Shown here: piece after piece, positions 1 through 11,680 of the stretch
Position numbering within the stretch: position 1 is the first letter of the stretch
Layout of the letters: every line of letters starts with the position of its first letter
Source of the DNA: JAOAPG01 sp963791575
GTDB taxonomy: Bacteria; Acidobacteriota; Terriglobia; Terriglobales; Acidobacteriaceae
DNA: 64,000 nucleotides
Direction: 5' to 3'
NCBI GenBank assembly: GCA_963791575.1
Contig: CAWBSY010000018.1
Location: 72,284 to 136,283, forward strand
Notes under the pieces: generated by a model
What the model saw: the letters and a program-made list of their open reading frames with translations, nothing else
Databases searched by the model: none
What the model was told of the DNA's origin: nothing
Position numbers and translations under genes: made by a program

Positions 1-129
1 CGAAGAGGTCGTCGCCATTGCTATCGGAGTTGTAGCTCCTACGACGCCGCCTGCTATTCCTGCACTTGTCAGCTTTAAGAAATTTCGCCGTTCACTCGTG
101 CCGCCAGAGTTCTTCTCGCCGAACCTCAA
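1..129 (-). CDS. Tat-exported protein, N-terminus only
   Basis: Partial gene cut by the window edge; 43 codons are visible. It begins with TTG at 129, preceded by a strong Shine-Dalgarno (AAGGAGG, 5 nt spacing), which decides the start. Residues 13-40 form a twin-arginine signal: ERRNFLK, then a hydrophobic Ala/Gly/Val/Thr stretch. The product is therefore predicted to be exported folded by the Tat system. Many Acidobacteriota oxidoreductases (Gfo/Idh/MocA, GMC, molybdoenzymes) carry such signals, but nothing here identifies the mature enzyme. It lies 78 nt downstream of the FecR/DUF6600 gene on the same strand. Confidence 0.65.
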   Translation of the reverse strand, partial: MRFGEKNSGGTSERRNFLKLTSAGIAGGVVGATTPIAMATTSS

Positions 130-207
130 TCACCCCTCCTTCAAACATCTCAAAGCGGAGTTTCTCTTGAGCTGCGGAACGGTAGGCAGCCTCGACCACC
201 TTTCCTT

Positions 208-2186
208 CTAGTGTTTCGGTTTTTCCTGCCGAGACGGCTCCGGCGCACGTTGTTGCTCTCGCTGCGGTTGAGGCCGTGCTTCTGGACGAGGCGCTGCATT
301 CTGACGCTGTTGCTGCCAGCTGTTGAATTTTTGCTGTTCGTTTCTTTGTTGTTCGGGACGCTCCTGTACAGGAGGAGCCGTCCTCACCAGCGGATGCGTG
401 GGCTGGGACGCACGTGCATTCTCGTTCGGCTGCTGCCGGTTGTTTTCATTTACCCGATTTTCATTCGGGCGATTCTCATTGGCGGCAGGTGGACGTGGAA
501 CATTTCTCTGCGCTGCCGAAGGCGTTGGCTGTTGCTGAAGGCGACCTGCTTCTTCCGGTCGCGTATTAGCAGCTTCGTTTCCGGGACGATTGTTCGCCGG
601 TTCCTGTGATCGTGAAGGCTCGTTACGATTGGCAGGTTCCCCTGGACGAGGACTCTCCGCTCCTCGTGCCACGGGCTGCGCTTGTCCGGGAGTAACCGTC
701 CGAACGTTCGCCGCTTGCCGTTGTTCGAACGAACCGCGCGGAGGAGTCGGATTACGTGTCGCCACGACTCGTCGATTTTCAACCGCAGCGGGAGGTCGCA
801 GAGAGACTGGCCGTCCTGCACCCATCACACTGGCGCGTACCGGTTGTATTCCCACGTCGTGCGTCACCGGAGCGGATGCGATCTGTCTCTCATCCACATG
901 AGCAATATTTCTGCCCACCGGACGAGCATTCACGAATGTGTCACGTGACACAACCGTCACTCCATTATTGACGTGCTGATTGACGTAAGTAACGCGCGTG
1001 ACATTTGTCTCGTGCGAATTATATACGTTGTAAACGTTCGTGACCTGAGTGACGTTAACGCGTGTATTGGTGATGTTTACCGTGTTCACATACTCGCGGC
1101 TGGTGCGATACCACGGAACGTAAACTTCGCGTGGCCCAAGAGGGAACCAACCAACGCCGCCTCCCACCCCAACGGACAAACTGAACCCGCCGCCACCAAC
1201 GAATGCCACTAGCGCGGGTGCATAGTAGGGACGCACGACAACTGGTCCCGGAACCCAGCACCATGAGCTCTCTACGAAGGCCCAACGTCCGTAATGAAAG
1301 GGAGCGAAACCCCAAGGCTCGTCTTCCACCCAAGTCCATCCCCACGGCTCGACGGACGCCCAATGTCCGTAACGATACGGAGCCCAGTCCACCGCGATTC
1401 CGGCTGGAGTCCAGACCGGACCGTAATCTGCGACGTAATGCCAATGTCCGTTGTCGTCGAGATCTTCATAGCCAGTCATTTCGGTGGAAATGTAGTTCGC
1501 CGACTCAGCCCGGTCCTCGCGTTGATCGCGGCTCAGCACCCAATTGTCAAAATCATCGCGACCTGGCAATTGTGCGATCTCGTGATCCAATTGATCTGTG
1601 CCATTGAACGTAGCCTGCTGCCCAGCGATTACGATGTACGATGATCCGCCACCCGTAACTTCGCCGCGTCCGCTCCAAACCCTGGATATTGTCTGGTCGC
1701 CATTGGCATTCACATCAATGCGATATTCGCCGGTGCGCTGGACATCAAAAGCAAGATTCGGAGTATCGATCTCGAACGTGTCTCCGTCATCAAGATGTCG
1801 TACGCGAAACTCGAGTGTGCCTTGTGAAAGCTTGATCTGCGTAGTGTGGTCATCAAGATCGAGGAAAGTAACACTGGTTTCAGAATTCATCCGGATCGAC
1901 GTAGAACCCAGCTGTAATTCGGCGCGTGAATTCTGATCAGCCCAAAGATTGTCGCCAGTCGTAAGCGGACGATTATTGACTGCTTCTACCCAGTCACCTT
2001 CGCCGCCCGGCTGAAAGGAAACCGATCCGGTCGAATAATCCAGCCGCGCTACGCGGCCGGGAGGGTCTGCTTGAGCGGAGCCTTGATCCTGATCTTGCGC
2101 TACCGCCAGTTGGAGACCGGACAAGTCAGCGTAAGGATCGCCAGAGCAAAGAGAAATCCGGACAGCAAATTTCTTGGTGAGTTCAT
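208..2186 (-). CDS. FecR-domain / DUF6600 exported protein (frameshifted at the signal peptide)
   Basis: Long exported protein of about 658 residues. The N-terminal signal peptide (MNSPRNLLSGFLFALAILT) starts at ATG 2186. It lies in a different frame from the body, so there is a single-base frameshift near 2110-2125. An intact reading frame exists only from a TTG at 2124. Mature residues about 30-180 form a FecR-like beta domain (Arg/Asp-rich, 'GEYRIDVNANGDQTI'). Next comes a Trp/Tyr-rich block (DYGPVWTPAG, GHWASVEPWGWTWVEDEPWG) typical of DUF6600. The C-terminal about 200 residues are Pro/Gln/Asn/Arg-rich low complexity. DUF6600/FecR proteins are common in Acidobacteriota. Function is unknown; a cell-surface or periplasmic role is likely. 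Confidence 0.8.
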
Positions 2187-2202
2187 AGTCTTACGTTTCC
2201 TC

Positions 2203-2238
2203 ATTGACCCGTTTATACGAATTGACCCATTTATACGA
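2203..2238. repeat. Two tandem 18-bp copies upstream of the FecR/DUF6600 gene
   Basis: Two back-to-back 18-bp copies (attgacccgtttatacga and attgacccatttatacga) differ at one base. They start 17 nt upstream of the FecR/DUF6600 start codon. Each contains TTGACC, so they could be a duplicated promoter or operator element; this is inference. I see nothing else in the gap from 2187 to 2464. Confidence 0.5.
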
Positions 2239-2464
2239 AAGGAGCATCGCACGAAAGCACTGCTTATATCTACTCCTTATGGCTTATAACCCCGCAGCGC
2301 GATTAAACACTCGCGCGACTTTAAGTCCTATACAGTCAAGATGGTACCCGGTTGTTTTCATTCGGGTACTTACATTTTGACATTGTCACCGGGCAGCCAC
2401 AGCAAGCATCCCAATTTAGGGACGGGTTACGATCAAACTTGGCAGTTTTTCTCAGGAGCACTCA

Positions 2465-2860
2465 ATGCCGAACTTCCCAGAAAATGGAATGGTTCACCTT
2501 CGAAGTCCTCACCCGGTTTCGGAAACACTGAAGCGTCTGGAATCCATCTTTCAGACTCACGGCCTCACAGTCTTTTGCCGCATCGATCATTCGGGAGAAG
2601 CCGCTAAGGTCGGGTTAACGATGCGGCCTGCGGTGGTATTGGTTTTCGGAAATCCGAAGGGAGGAACTCCCTTGATGATCGCGTCTCCGACTCTCGCGAT
2701 TGATTTGCCTTTGAAGGTACTCGCCTGGGAAGACGCCGAGGGGAACACCTGGCTCTCATACAACAGCGCTGAATATCTCCAGCACCGCCACAATGTTCCC
2801 CCGGAGTTGATACAAAATCTTGCGGGAGCCGAGACGCTGCTGCAACAAGCCGTTCAATAA
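2465..2860 (+). CDS. DUF302 domain protein
   Basis: 131 residues. ATG 2465 follows AGGAG with 7-nt spacing. The whole protein matches the DUF302 fold: an SETLKRLESIFQTHGLTVF helix, a strand with RIDHSGEA, then VLVFGNPKGGTPLMIASP, DLPLKVLAWEDAEG and a C-terminal YLQHRH segment. DUF302 proteins are small and cytosolic here, as no signal peptide is seen. Their function is not established, although a structural relation to heavy-metal-binding-like folds has been proposed. It is convergent with lon, with 4 nt between the stops. Confidence 0.85.
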   Translation: MPNFPENGMVHLRSPHPVSETLKRLESIFQTHGLTVFCRIDHSGEAAKVGLTMRPAVVLVFGNPKGGTPLMIASPTLAIDLPLKVLAWEDAEGNTWLSYNSAEYLQHRHNVPPELIQNLAGAETLLQQAVQ

Positions 2861-2864
2861 TGTC

Positions 2865-5303
<2,439 letters not shown>

Positions 5304-5408
5304 AAATTCACCTTGAGTGTAGTCTGCTCAAGTTTTGATGTCGCGGGTTAGCCAAAAGATGCAGATCGAAAACTTGACTCACTTTCACGCAATGCAGCAG
5401 ACGGCTGG

Positions 5409-5455
5409 ATTCTAATCCTTTCAACAAATGTTTGCACCAAACCAAAGATTAGAAT
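5409..5455. repeat. 9-bp inverted repeat between pheA and lon
   Basis: ATTCTAATC (5409-5417) and GATTAGAAT (5447-5455) are perfect inverted arms around a 29-nt spacer. The pair sits between the pheA stop and the lon start, both genes being on the minus strand. It might be an operator for lon or a weak termination structure. There is no clear U-tract and no match to a known heat-shock operator that I can recognise. Confidence 0.3.
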
Positions 5456-5495
5456 TGGGCGAGCCATATTTCAACGCTCAATTCCGGCACGGAAA

Positions 5496-6303
5496 TCATG
5501 CTGCTGGATAAATCCCCAGCACCTTCACCATATCGGCTACTTGCGCGAGATCCTTCAACGCGCTGCGGGCCTGTTTATCATCGCCGCGAAGATAGTCCGC
5601 ATAAAAAACATACTCCCAAGGCCGCCCTCGCATGGGGCGCGATTCGATCTTGCTGAGGCTTATGTCGCGAGCGGCGAATGCAGTGAGTGCCTTGTGCAAG
5701 GCTCCAGAAACATTTTTCAATCCAAATGCGATCGAGGTCTTGTTGGCTTTGGGCAGAATTTGTTTGGTTCGCCGCACCAAAAAAAACCGCGTGAAATTCT
5801 GCTTGTTATCTTCAATCCCTGCCGCGAGAATTCGACCAGCGTAAACAGAAGCTGCGTTCCGGCCCGCAATTCCTGCGGCATCGTGCAATCCGTTCTCGAT
5901 AACGTGTTTCACGCTTCCGGCCGTATCGTAGAAAGGCGTCGCTTGAATTTGCGGATTGCTCTGAAAAAAATCGCGGCATTGCTCAAGAGCCACCGGATGT
6001 GAGTACGCCTGTCGTATCTGCCGAACGTTTCACCCCCGGCGCAGCAATCAGATTGTGCACGATCCGCAGGCGAAACTCTCTCTGAACGAATACTTTTCGG
6101 GCGAGTAACAGATCGAAATGCTCGGCCACCGATCCCGCCAGCGAATTTTCAATCGGAATAACTGCGACAGCCACCGATTTCGCTTCGAGCCGATCAAAGA
6201 CCTCAGCCGAACGCGCACACGGAATCACCGTACAGCCCGGCACCATCTGTTTGGCGGCTTCATGGCTGAAAGAACCGGCCTCCCCCTGGATCGCAACTTT
6301 CAT
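5496..6303 (-). CDS. pheA: Prephenate dehydratase with C-terminal ACT domain (one frameshift)
   Basis: Converts prephenate to phenylpyruvate, the committed step of phenylalanine synthesis. The N-terminal half (6303 to about 6000) starts MKVAIQGEAGSFSHEAA and contains PIENSLAGSV, the family signature. The second half, in another frame (5993-5496), has PFYDTAGSVKHV, AAGIAGRNAASVYAG and TRFFLVRR. It ends in an ACT regulatory domain with LSKIESRPMRGRPWEYVFYAD, where the ESRP motif binds Phe. The full length is about 269 residues, normal for the monofunctional enzyme. There is one indel near 6000. The start overlaps the stop of the upstream GNAT gene by 4 nt, implying translational coupling. Confidence 0.92.
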
Positions 6304-6872
6304 GTCAGCAACTTAGCTGGAGGTTCGCCCGAAAGCAAATCCTTCTCCAGGACAAAGGCATCAACGCCGCTTGAGTAATAACGGGGAATCGTCTTGACAA
6401 TGGAATAATGGTGCCGCTTGTAGAAGGCCAGAGCTGACAAGTTGTCGACGGCCGTCTCTAATCGCACCGCGCGGCATTTTTCTTTGACTAGCCGCTTCTC
6501 CGCAGCAACCAACAACCGCGAACCTAGGCCAAAGCGTCTGGCTTGAGGAGAGACATCGATCGTGATAACGTGACCAATTCCTCGTCGGCTAATTTCAGCA
6601 ACAATGAAGCCCGAAATTCGATTCTCGGGCGCGATTTGTGCCTCTCCCGCGGAAAAACGAGACTTTCTGCTCTGGACGTGCACCGTTTCCGCTACATATG
6701 TGAACGACCGCTCGGCCAAAATATAGGTAGCCAGCTCTTCTCTCGAATAGGAAATTCCGGGAGGGAAGCACTCCTGATCGAGCCTCCACAATGCCTCAAA
6801 ATCATCATTTCGCCATTCATCCTTCCGCCATTCTCGGATAGCGATATCCACCTCCGAATTGTAGCCGGACAT
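6300..6872 (-). CDS. GNAT family N-acetyltransferase
   Basis: 190 residues with the GNAT fold. ISGFIVAEISRRGIGHVITIDVSPQARRFGLGSRLL contains motif A with acetyl-CoA-binding R/Q-x-x-G-x-G/A (RRFGLG). It is followed by NLSALAFYKRHHYSIV, typical of RimI-like enzymes. Its neighbour pheA does not point to a substrate; RimI-like ribosomal or protein N-terminal acetylation is possible but unproven. The stop overlaps the pheA start. Confidence 0.85.
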   Translation of the reverse strand: MSGYNSEVDIAIREWRKDEWRNDDFEALWRLDQECFPPGISYSREELATYILAERSFTYVAETVHVQSRKSRFSAGEAQIAPENRISGFIVAEISRRGIGHVITIDVSPQARRFGLGSRLLVAAEKRLVKEKCRAVRLETAVDNLSALAFYKRHHYSIVKTIPRYYSSGVDAFVLEKDLLSGEPPAKLLT

Positions 6873-6978
6873 CGGCTTCCAGAGTCGGCGAGCCTTTCTC
6901 GAAAATAATTACTAAAAATTTCGGCGAAACGGTTGATGATTTGCTATCCCTAGTCGTACCATTCGCATCTGAGGAATT

Positions 6979-7638
6979 GTGGTGCGTCTCCTGCTTACCG
7001 ACGTCGTGGGCGCGGCTGCTCTAATTGGCCTGTGGTACTTCCTTTTCTCCCGCTATAATCGCCACAAAGGCGCGGCAGCCTTAAAGTTGGTGGAGATTGC
7101 CTGTCTCGATAAAGGCCAGATTGTTGATTCCCGGTGGCTGGGAACGTGTCGTCTGCAAGTACATCTAAGCTTTGCCACGCATTGGTTTGAGAATGCTAGA
7201 GTTACTGTGCGGCTGCTGCCTCGCGCAGTCCCGGTTCAGTGGCTTCTTTCTCTCTGGCGCAAACAGAAAGAGACAGTCACTTTTGAAGCTGATTTGGACG
7301 ATGTTCCCAATTTCCATTTGGAAGTTTTCCGTCATCGCTGGCTGACCCACAACAACAAGAAAAATAGATTGTTTGAGACAGCTCAAAATTGGGAGATCTC
7401 CCGCCCCGGTCCAGTAGTGCTCACGACCCGCACCGAATGGACGCAGGAACTCACGCCCGTCGTGAACACGCTGATGACCTCTCGCGGTCACAATCTCATT
7501 ACCGTACGATTTCGTCCTAAGTCGCCACACCTGGTCGCGACAATTCCTCTCGACTCTTTATCGGACGAGCAAACCGCAGCCAGCTTCTTAAGCGTTGTGA
7601 GGGAACTGGCCACTGGTGCGTCCACTTCGCGGCAGTGA
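6979..7638 (+). CDS. Membrane-anchored hypothetical protein
   Basis: 219 residues starting at GTG 6979, with a weak upstream GAGG. Residues 5-22 form one hydrophobic N-terminal segment (LTDVVGAAALIGLWYFLF). The rest is soluble, with no motif I recognise. It contains several tryptophans and a basic Arg/Lys-rich middle. It is a single-gene unit, divergent from the GNAT gene. Probably a conserved acidobacterial protein of unknown function. Confidence 0.55.
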   Translation: MVRLLLTDVVGAAALIGLWYFLFSRYNRHKGAAALKLVEIACLDKGQIVDSRWLGTCRLQVHLSFATHWFENARVTVRLLPRAVPVQWLLSLWRKQKETVTFEADLDDVPNFHLEVFRHRWLTHNNKKNRLFETAQNWEISRPGPVVLTTRTEWTQELTPVVNTLMTSRGHNLITVRFRPKSPHLVATIPLDSLSDEQTAASFLSVVRELATGASTSRQ

Positions 7639-7852
7639 CTTTTTCACTCGGCAGTTCTTCCGTCCTACTTCTGTTTTGTTTAGAAATTACAAATCGCGTG
7701 CGCACCAATTAACCCACACTCTCGCCATTGAAACTCCATCCTGCGCGTTTAGCCCGAGTTGGTTGCAAATCTCTGCGCGATACGCGAATATGACTGGTTT
7801 GTCTTACACTCCCAGCTCGCATACATAGAGCTCTCATAAGGATCAGCCAAAA

Positions 7853-9215
7853 ATGGCGAAGGCGCGTAACAAAGTAAAGGAACAAGAATCGAAGCGAGAC
7901 CACTCCGAAATAAAAGCCGGCAAAGGGCAAGCTCGGCATCATGATTCCCGGCATGGGCGCGGTTGCAACCACATTTGTTGCTGGCGTGGAGGCAGTACGG
8001 AAGGGAATCGCCAAGCCTATCGGCTCGCTTACTCAGATGGGAACGGTTCGTTTGGGGAAGCGTACCGACGGCCGCTCGCCGAAAGTAAAAGAGTTTGTGC
8101 CGCTGGCGGGACTCGAAGACCTCGTATTCACCGGATGGGACATCTTCGAAGACGATATGTACACCGCCGCGTCCAAGGCGGGCGTGCTCGAAAAAGATTT
8201 GCTCAAGCAAATCAAGCCATTCTTGACTTCGATCAAACCGCGCAAAGCCGTCTTCGATCACAACTACGTAAAGCTGATCGACGGAGTGAACGTAAAGAAA
8301 GGCAAGAACAAGATGGATCTTGCCGAGCAGGTTCGTGCGGATATCCAGGATTTCAGAAAGACCTCCGGTGCGGCGCGACTGGTCACCATGTGGTGTGGCT
8401 CGACTGAGAGCTATATTGAACCAAGTGCGGCTCACCAAAGCGTGAAGGCATTCGAGAAAGCCTTGACTAAGAATGACGAAAACATCGCCCCGTCAATGAT
8501 CTACGCCTATGCGTCCTTGAAAGAAGGCGTGCCGTTTGCCAACGGAGCGCCAAATCTCACGGTTGACCTTCCGGCAATGCACGAGCTCTCTCGAGAAAAC
8601 AATGCCCCCATCTCTGGGAAGGATTTCAAGACGGGGCAGACCCTGATGAAGACAATTCTGGCTCCCGGATTCAAAGCCCGCTTGTTGGGACTGAACGGGT
8701 GGTTCTCCACCAATATCTTAGGAAATCGCGACGGAGAGGTTCTGGAAGATCCAGGGTCTTTCAAAACCAAGGAAGAATCCAAGCTCTCCGTTCTGGAGCA
8801 TATTCTTCAGCCCGATCTTTACCCGGACTTGTATGGCAACTTCACTCACAAGGTTCGCATTAACTATTATCCTCCTCGTGGTGATAACAAAGAAGGTTGG
8901 GACAATATCGACATCTTCGGATGGCTCGGTTATCCCATGCAAATCAAAGTCGATTTCCTCTGCCGGGATTCCATTCTCGCGGCGCCTATTGTCCTCGATC
9001 TCGTATTGTTCATGGACCTCGCGCAGCGAAGTGAAGAACTGAAAGGTCTCGGAATCCAGGAATGGTTAAGCTTCTACTTTAAATCTCCAATGACGCCTCC
9101 CGGACTTTATCCGGAGCACGACTTGTTCATTCAATTGATGAAGTTGAAGAACACTCTGCGCCATCTAAAGGGCGAAGAACTAATTACTCACCTGGGGTTG
9201 GAGTATTACGACTAA
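7853..9215 (+). CDS. ino1: Inositol-3-phosphate synthase (one frameshift near 7927)
   Basis: Converts glucose 6-phosphate to 1L-myo-inositol 1-phosphate using NAD+, the first step of inositol synthesis. The 424-residue body (from 7941) shows PGMGAVATTFVAGVEAVRKG (NAD-binding), TMWCGSTE, SLKEGVPFANGAPNLTVDLP, PISGKDFKTGQT and STNILGNRDGEVL, all hallmark Ino1 motifs. The body frame lacks a proper N-terminus. The ATG at 7853 (MAKARNKVKEQESK...) supplies it in another frame, joining as KGKLGIMIPGMG if one G of the GGG at about 7925-7927 is removed. In acidobacteria the product may feed phosphatidylinositol or compatible solutes (inference). Confidence 0.93.
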
Positions 9216-9694
9216 GCGGTGCGAGTTCTAGAATTCCGGGTTTTGCGGTCACGATTGCGGCGCAGCATTGGAATTCCGAACCACAGGCCAAAAAAGAACA
9301 CGAGGATCAAAGCTGCAATCGACAGGGAGATTGCTGTCGATTGCACTACGTGCTCCAAGACCACATAGAAATCGCCAGCGATTCCAAGCGCAAGTGGAAC
9401 CAGCGCGCTCAACAGCATAATGCTCGCGAAATGGTGAAAGTGCTCTGTATTTTCACCGTCTTCAACAATCCTGTGGTAAGCGGCGGGGGTCATCAGAAGG
9501 ATGACGCTTAACGTGAGCAATATGCTGCTAATTACATGAATCTGCTTCAGTAACGGGGGGAGCTTGTCGAACTCCGATAGTACAAATGTAATGAACTGAA
9601 ACCCCAGGAGAGCTTGAGCTCCCGGCAAAACCATGCGGATCTCCGTCGATACCTGCCGAATTCGATCATCCAGATCATCCGCGCTCTTAGCCAA
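9212..9694 (-). CDS. DUF6328-type membrane protein, copy 2
   Basis: 160 residues, TTG start immediately after the stop of the upstream paralogue. The pattern is DDRIRQVSTEIRMVLPGAQALLGFQ, then four predicted transmembrane helices, with PAAYHRIVEDGENTEHF between helices 2 and 3. This arrangement (E-x-R, G-x-Q, PxxYHR) is characteristic of the DUF6328 family. Function unknown, inner-membrane location. The tail overlaps the ino1 end by 4 nt in convergent orientation. Confidence 0.7.
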   Translation of the reverse strand: MAKSADDLDDRIRQVSTEIRMVLPGAQALLGFQFITFVLSEFDKLPPLLKQIHVISSILLTLSVILLMTPAAYHRIVEDGENTEHFHHFASIMLLSALVPLALGIAGDFYVVLEHVVQSTAISLSIAALILVFFFGLWFGIPMLRRNRDRKTRNSRTRTA

Positions 9695-10159
9695 TTAGCT
9701 TTTCCTTTCCGCTTGCCTGATTCTTTTCAGGGATTTGCCGGGCACTAGTTTCAAACCGTACCAGAACAAGACTGACAGCACGGTCGAGGTCGCGCCGATA
9801 ATCACGCTCCAAGTGGTTCCCACCACTTTGTTGAAAAAAACATAAAGGGATAGTCCGATGCAAATAGCAAACGGCAGCAGTGCCATCGCCATAATCCCAA
9901 CAACGAAGTCATTAAACTCTCTGTCGTCTTTCCCCTTTTCTACTATTCGATGATAGGGAGCAGGAGCGACGAGAAGCACCAGGGAGAAAATGTTCAGAGC
10001 AAGCGCTACCAGCACGAGGTATTTGGAAATCGGCGAGAACTGCTGATATCCGGGTTCAAAGACGGTGCGGTAAAGTGCGCCCAGTAGAATCTGCTCTCCA
10101 AGAATGAGCGTCCGCCCTTCATCGAGGGCATTTTGCGTCTTTTGGTCTATGCTGGTCAT
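9695..10159 (-). CDS. DUF6328-type membrane protein, copy 1
   Basis: 154 residues, first gene of a two-gene unit with the paralogue at 9212-9694 (TAA directly followed by TTG). It has the same architecture: an N-terminal amphipathic segment (EGRTLILGEQILLGALYR), four hydrophobic helices, and PAPYHRIVEKGKDDREFNDF between helices 2 and 3. The similarity of the PxPYHRIVE-G motif in both products suggests an old tandem duplication; the pair may form a heteromer. Function unknown. Confidence 0.65.
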   Translation of the reverse strand: MTSIDQKTQNALDEGRTLILGEQILLGALYRTVFEPGYQQFSPISKYLVLVALALNIFSLVLLVAPAPYHRIVEKGKDDREFNDFVVGIMAMALLPFAICIGLSLYVFFNKVVGTTWSVIIGATSTVLSVLFWYGLKLVPGKSLKRIRQAERKS

Positions 10160-10400
10160 GATCCATGCTAATCATGGATTTACAGAGTAGGTGTAGATTG
10201 CCTTCCAATCCAAGAAGTTGCCCCTGGGCTCGGTTCAAAAGCCCGAAACGGGAAACAATTTGTACAACTGAAAAGATTGGGTAACCATCCTGACCGCCTT
10301 TGCGTCCAATTAGTTAGGGGTTTGTAGGCCCCGGTTCCTTCACAGGCATATAATTTAGAAAGTTCGACGTTTTCCTCTTGTGTCTCCAAGGGAGTTATTT

Positions 10401-11534
10401 ATGAAATTTCGGCTCATCGCAATCACCGGTGCTTTAGTGGCGTTTTGTTCCGTTACTCCGTGGACGATTGCACAAAATTCGCCCAGTGCGTCTCCGAGTC
10501 CAAGCACATTCCCTGGAAATACAACTTCGCAACAGACTGACTCTGCTCCTCCCAAACCTGCGGCTGCTCCCGTGCAAGGCGCCGATCCCGACAAAATTGA
10601 CCACGATGGCGGCAGGAAAGATGTCGATGCGATTGGCACGCGCCACGTAGGCTGTGATCGCGGCATGGGCAACTGGTACAGCCTGGAAAAACAAATTGGC
10701 ATGGGAAAGCAATATTCCATGCAAGTGGAATCGATGTCGAAGATGATTACCGATCCGGTCATCACGGAATATGTGAACCGTGTCGGCCAAAACATCGTGC
10801 GCAATTCCGATGCGCAGGTGCCTTTTACCATCAAGGTTATTGATGATGATTCGATTAACGCGATGGCATTGCCCGGTGGATTCTTCTACGTGAACACTGG
10901 ACTCATCCTCGCAGCGGATGGCGAAGCGGAGTTGGCGGGCGTGATGGCGCATGAGATCGCCCACGTAGCCGCGTGCCACGCAGCGCGTGAAAACACTCGC
11001 GGCAATCTGATGAATATTGCGTCCATCCCGCTGATTATGGTTGGCGGTCCGATTGGTTATGCGGCCTACGAAGGCGCAGGCCTGGCGCTGCCTCTGACCT
11101 TCTTGAAATTCTCTCGAAATTTCGAAGCGGAAGCCGACTTCCTCGGACTGCAATACATGTACAAATCCGGTTATGATCCGCAGGCGTTCGTCGCGTTCTT
11201 TGAAAAGATAGAAGCGCTCGAAAAGAAAAAACCGGGGACTTTGTCGAAAGCATTCGCGAGCCACCCACAAACACCCGACCGGATTACGAAATCTCAGGAA
11301 GAGATCGCGCAGATTCTGCCCGCGCGTCCTGAGTACACAGTGACTACGTCTGAGTTTGACGACGTCAAGGGACGATTGGCGTCGATCGAAAATAAGCACA
11401 AAGTTACTGACGAGAAGGAAAAGGGTAAGCCCAGCTTACGGCGTACCTCGGCGACGGATAAGAACGGAAGCGACGACAAGACGTCAGAAGATGGACGTCC
11501 AACTTTGAAACGTCGTCCCGATGACAGTAATTAG
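10401..11534 (+). CDS. M48 family metalloprotease, exported
   Basis: 377 residues from ATG 10401 (AAGGGAG, 6 nt upstream); an ATG-like start further upstream has no such support. A signal peptide occupies residues 1-25 (LIAITGALVAFCSVTPWTIA). The zinc site is HEIAHVAACH, with the third ligand in FEAEADFLGLQYMYKSGYDP. INAMALPGGFFYVNTGL is the typical strand before the helix. The family (BepA/LoiP-like) degrades misassembled outer-membrane proteins in the periplasm. The C-terminal 70 residues are Lys/Asp-rich and disordered. A terminator-like hairpin follows at 11616. Confidence 0.9.
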   Translation: MKFRLIAITGALVAFCSVTPWTIAQNSPSASPSPSTFPGNTTSQQTDSAPPKPAAAPVQGADPDKIDHDGGRKDVDAIGTRHVGCDRGMGNWYSLEKQIGMGKQYSMQVESMSKMITDPVITEYVNRVGQNIVRNSDAQVPFTIKVIDDDSINAMALPGGFFYVNTGLILAADGEAELAGVMAHEIAHVAACHAARENTRGNLMNIASIPLIMVGGPIGYAAYEGAGLALPLTFLKFSRNFEAEADFLGLQYMYKSGYDPQAFVAFFEKIEALEKKKPGTLSKAFASHPQTPDRITKSQEEIAQILPARPEYTVTTSEFDDVKGRLASIENKHKVTDEKEKGKPSLRRTSATDKNGSDDKTSEDGRPTLKRRPDDSN

Positions 11535-11544
11535 TGCAGAGTGT

Positions 11545-11574
11545 GTAGCGACGGGCGAGGGCGCCCGTCGCTAC
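11545..11574. repeat. REP-like palindrome
   Basis: Perfect inverted repeat: 13-nt arms GTAGCGACGGGCG and CGCCCGTCGCTAC around a 4-nt AGGG loop, 10 nt after the M48 stop codon. No U-tract follows, so a REP-type element or mRNA-stabilising hairpin is more likely than a terminator. Related short GC-rich palindromes occur at 22850 and 31272. Confidence 0.6.
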
Positions 11575-11615
11575 ATTGACCAGCCAATTAGAAGCTTTCA
11601 GCTCTCAGGAAAGGC

Positions 11616-11643
11616 GCCCAGCCGAGTGGCTGGGCTTTTGTTT
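11616..11643 (+). terminator. Rho-independent terminator after the M48 protease gene
   Basis: The 8-bp stem GCCCAGCC/GGCTGGGC with GAGT loop is followed by TTTTGTTT. This is a classical intrinsic terminator on the plus strand, ending the protease transcript before the convergent OmpA-family gene. Confidence 0.8.
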
Positions 11644-11680
11644 CCGTAAGACTTAATTATGAGCATCAGTGACGCTTACT

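Noticed and set aside
130..210. A separate small gene ending ELWRHE overlapping the FecR/DUF6600 stop
   Set aside because: The frame has no usable start codon and overlaps the ribosome binding site of the Tat-signal gene; probably chance.
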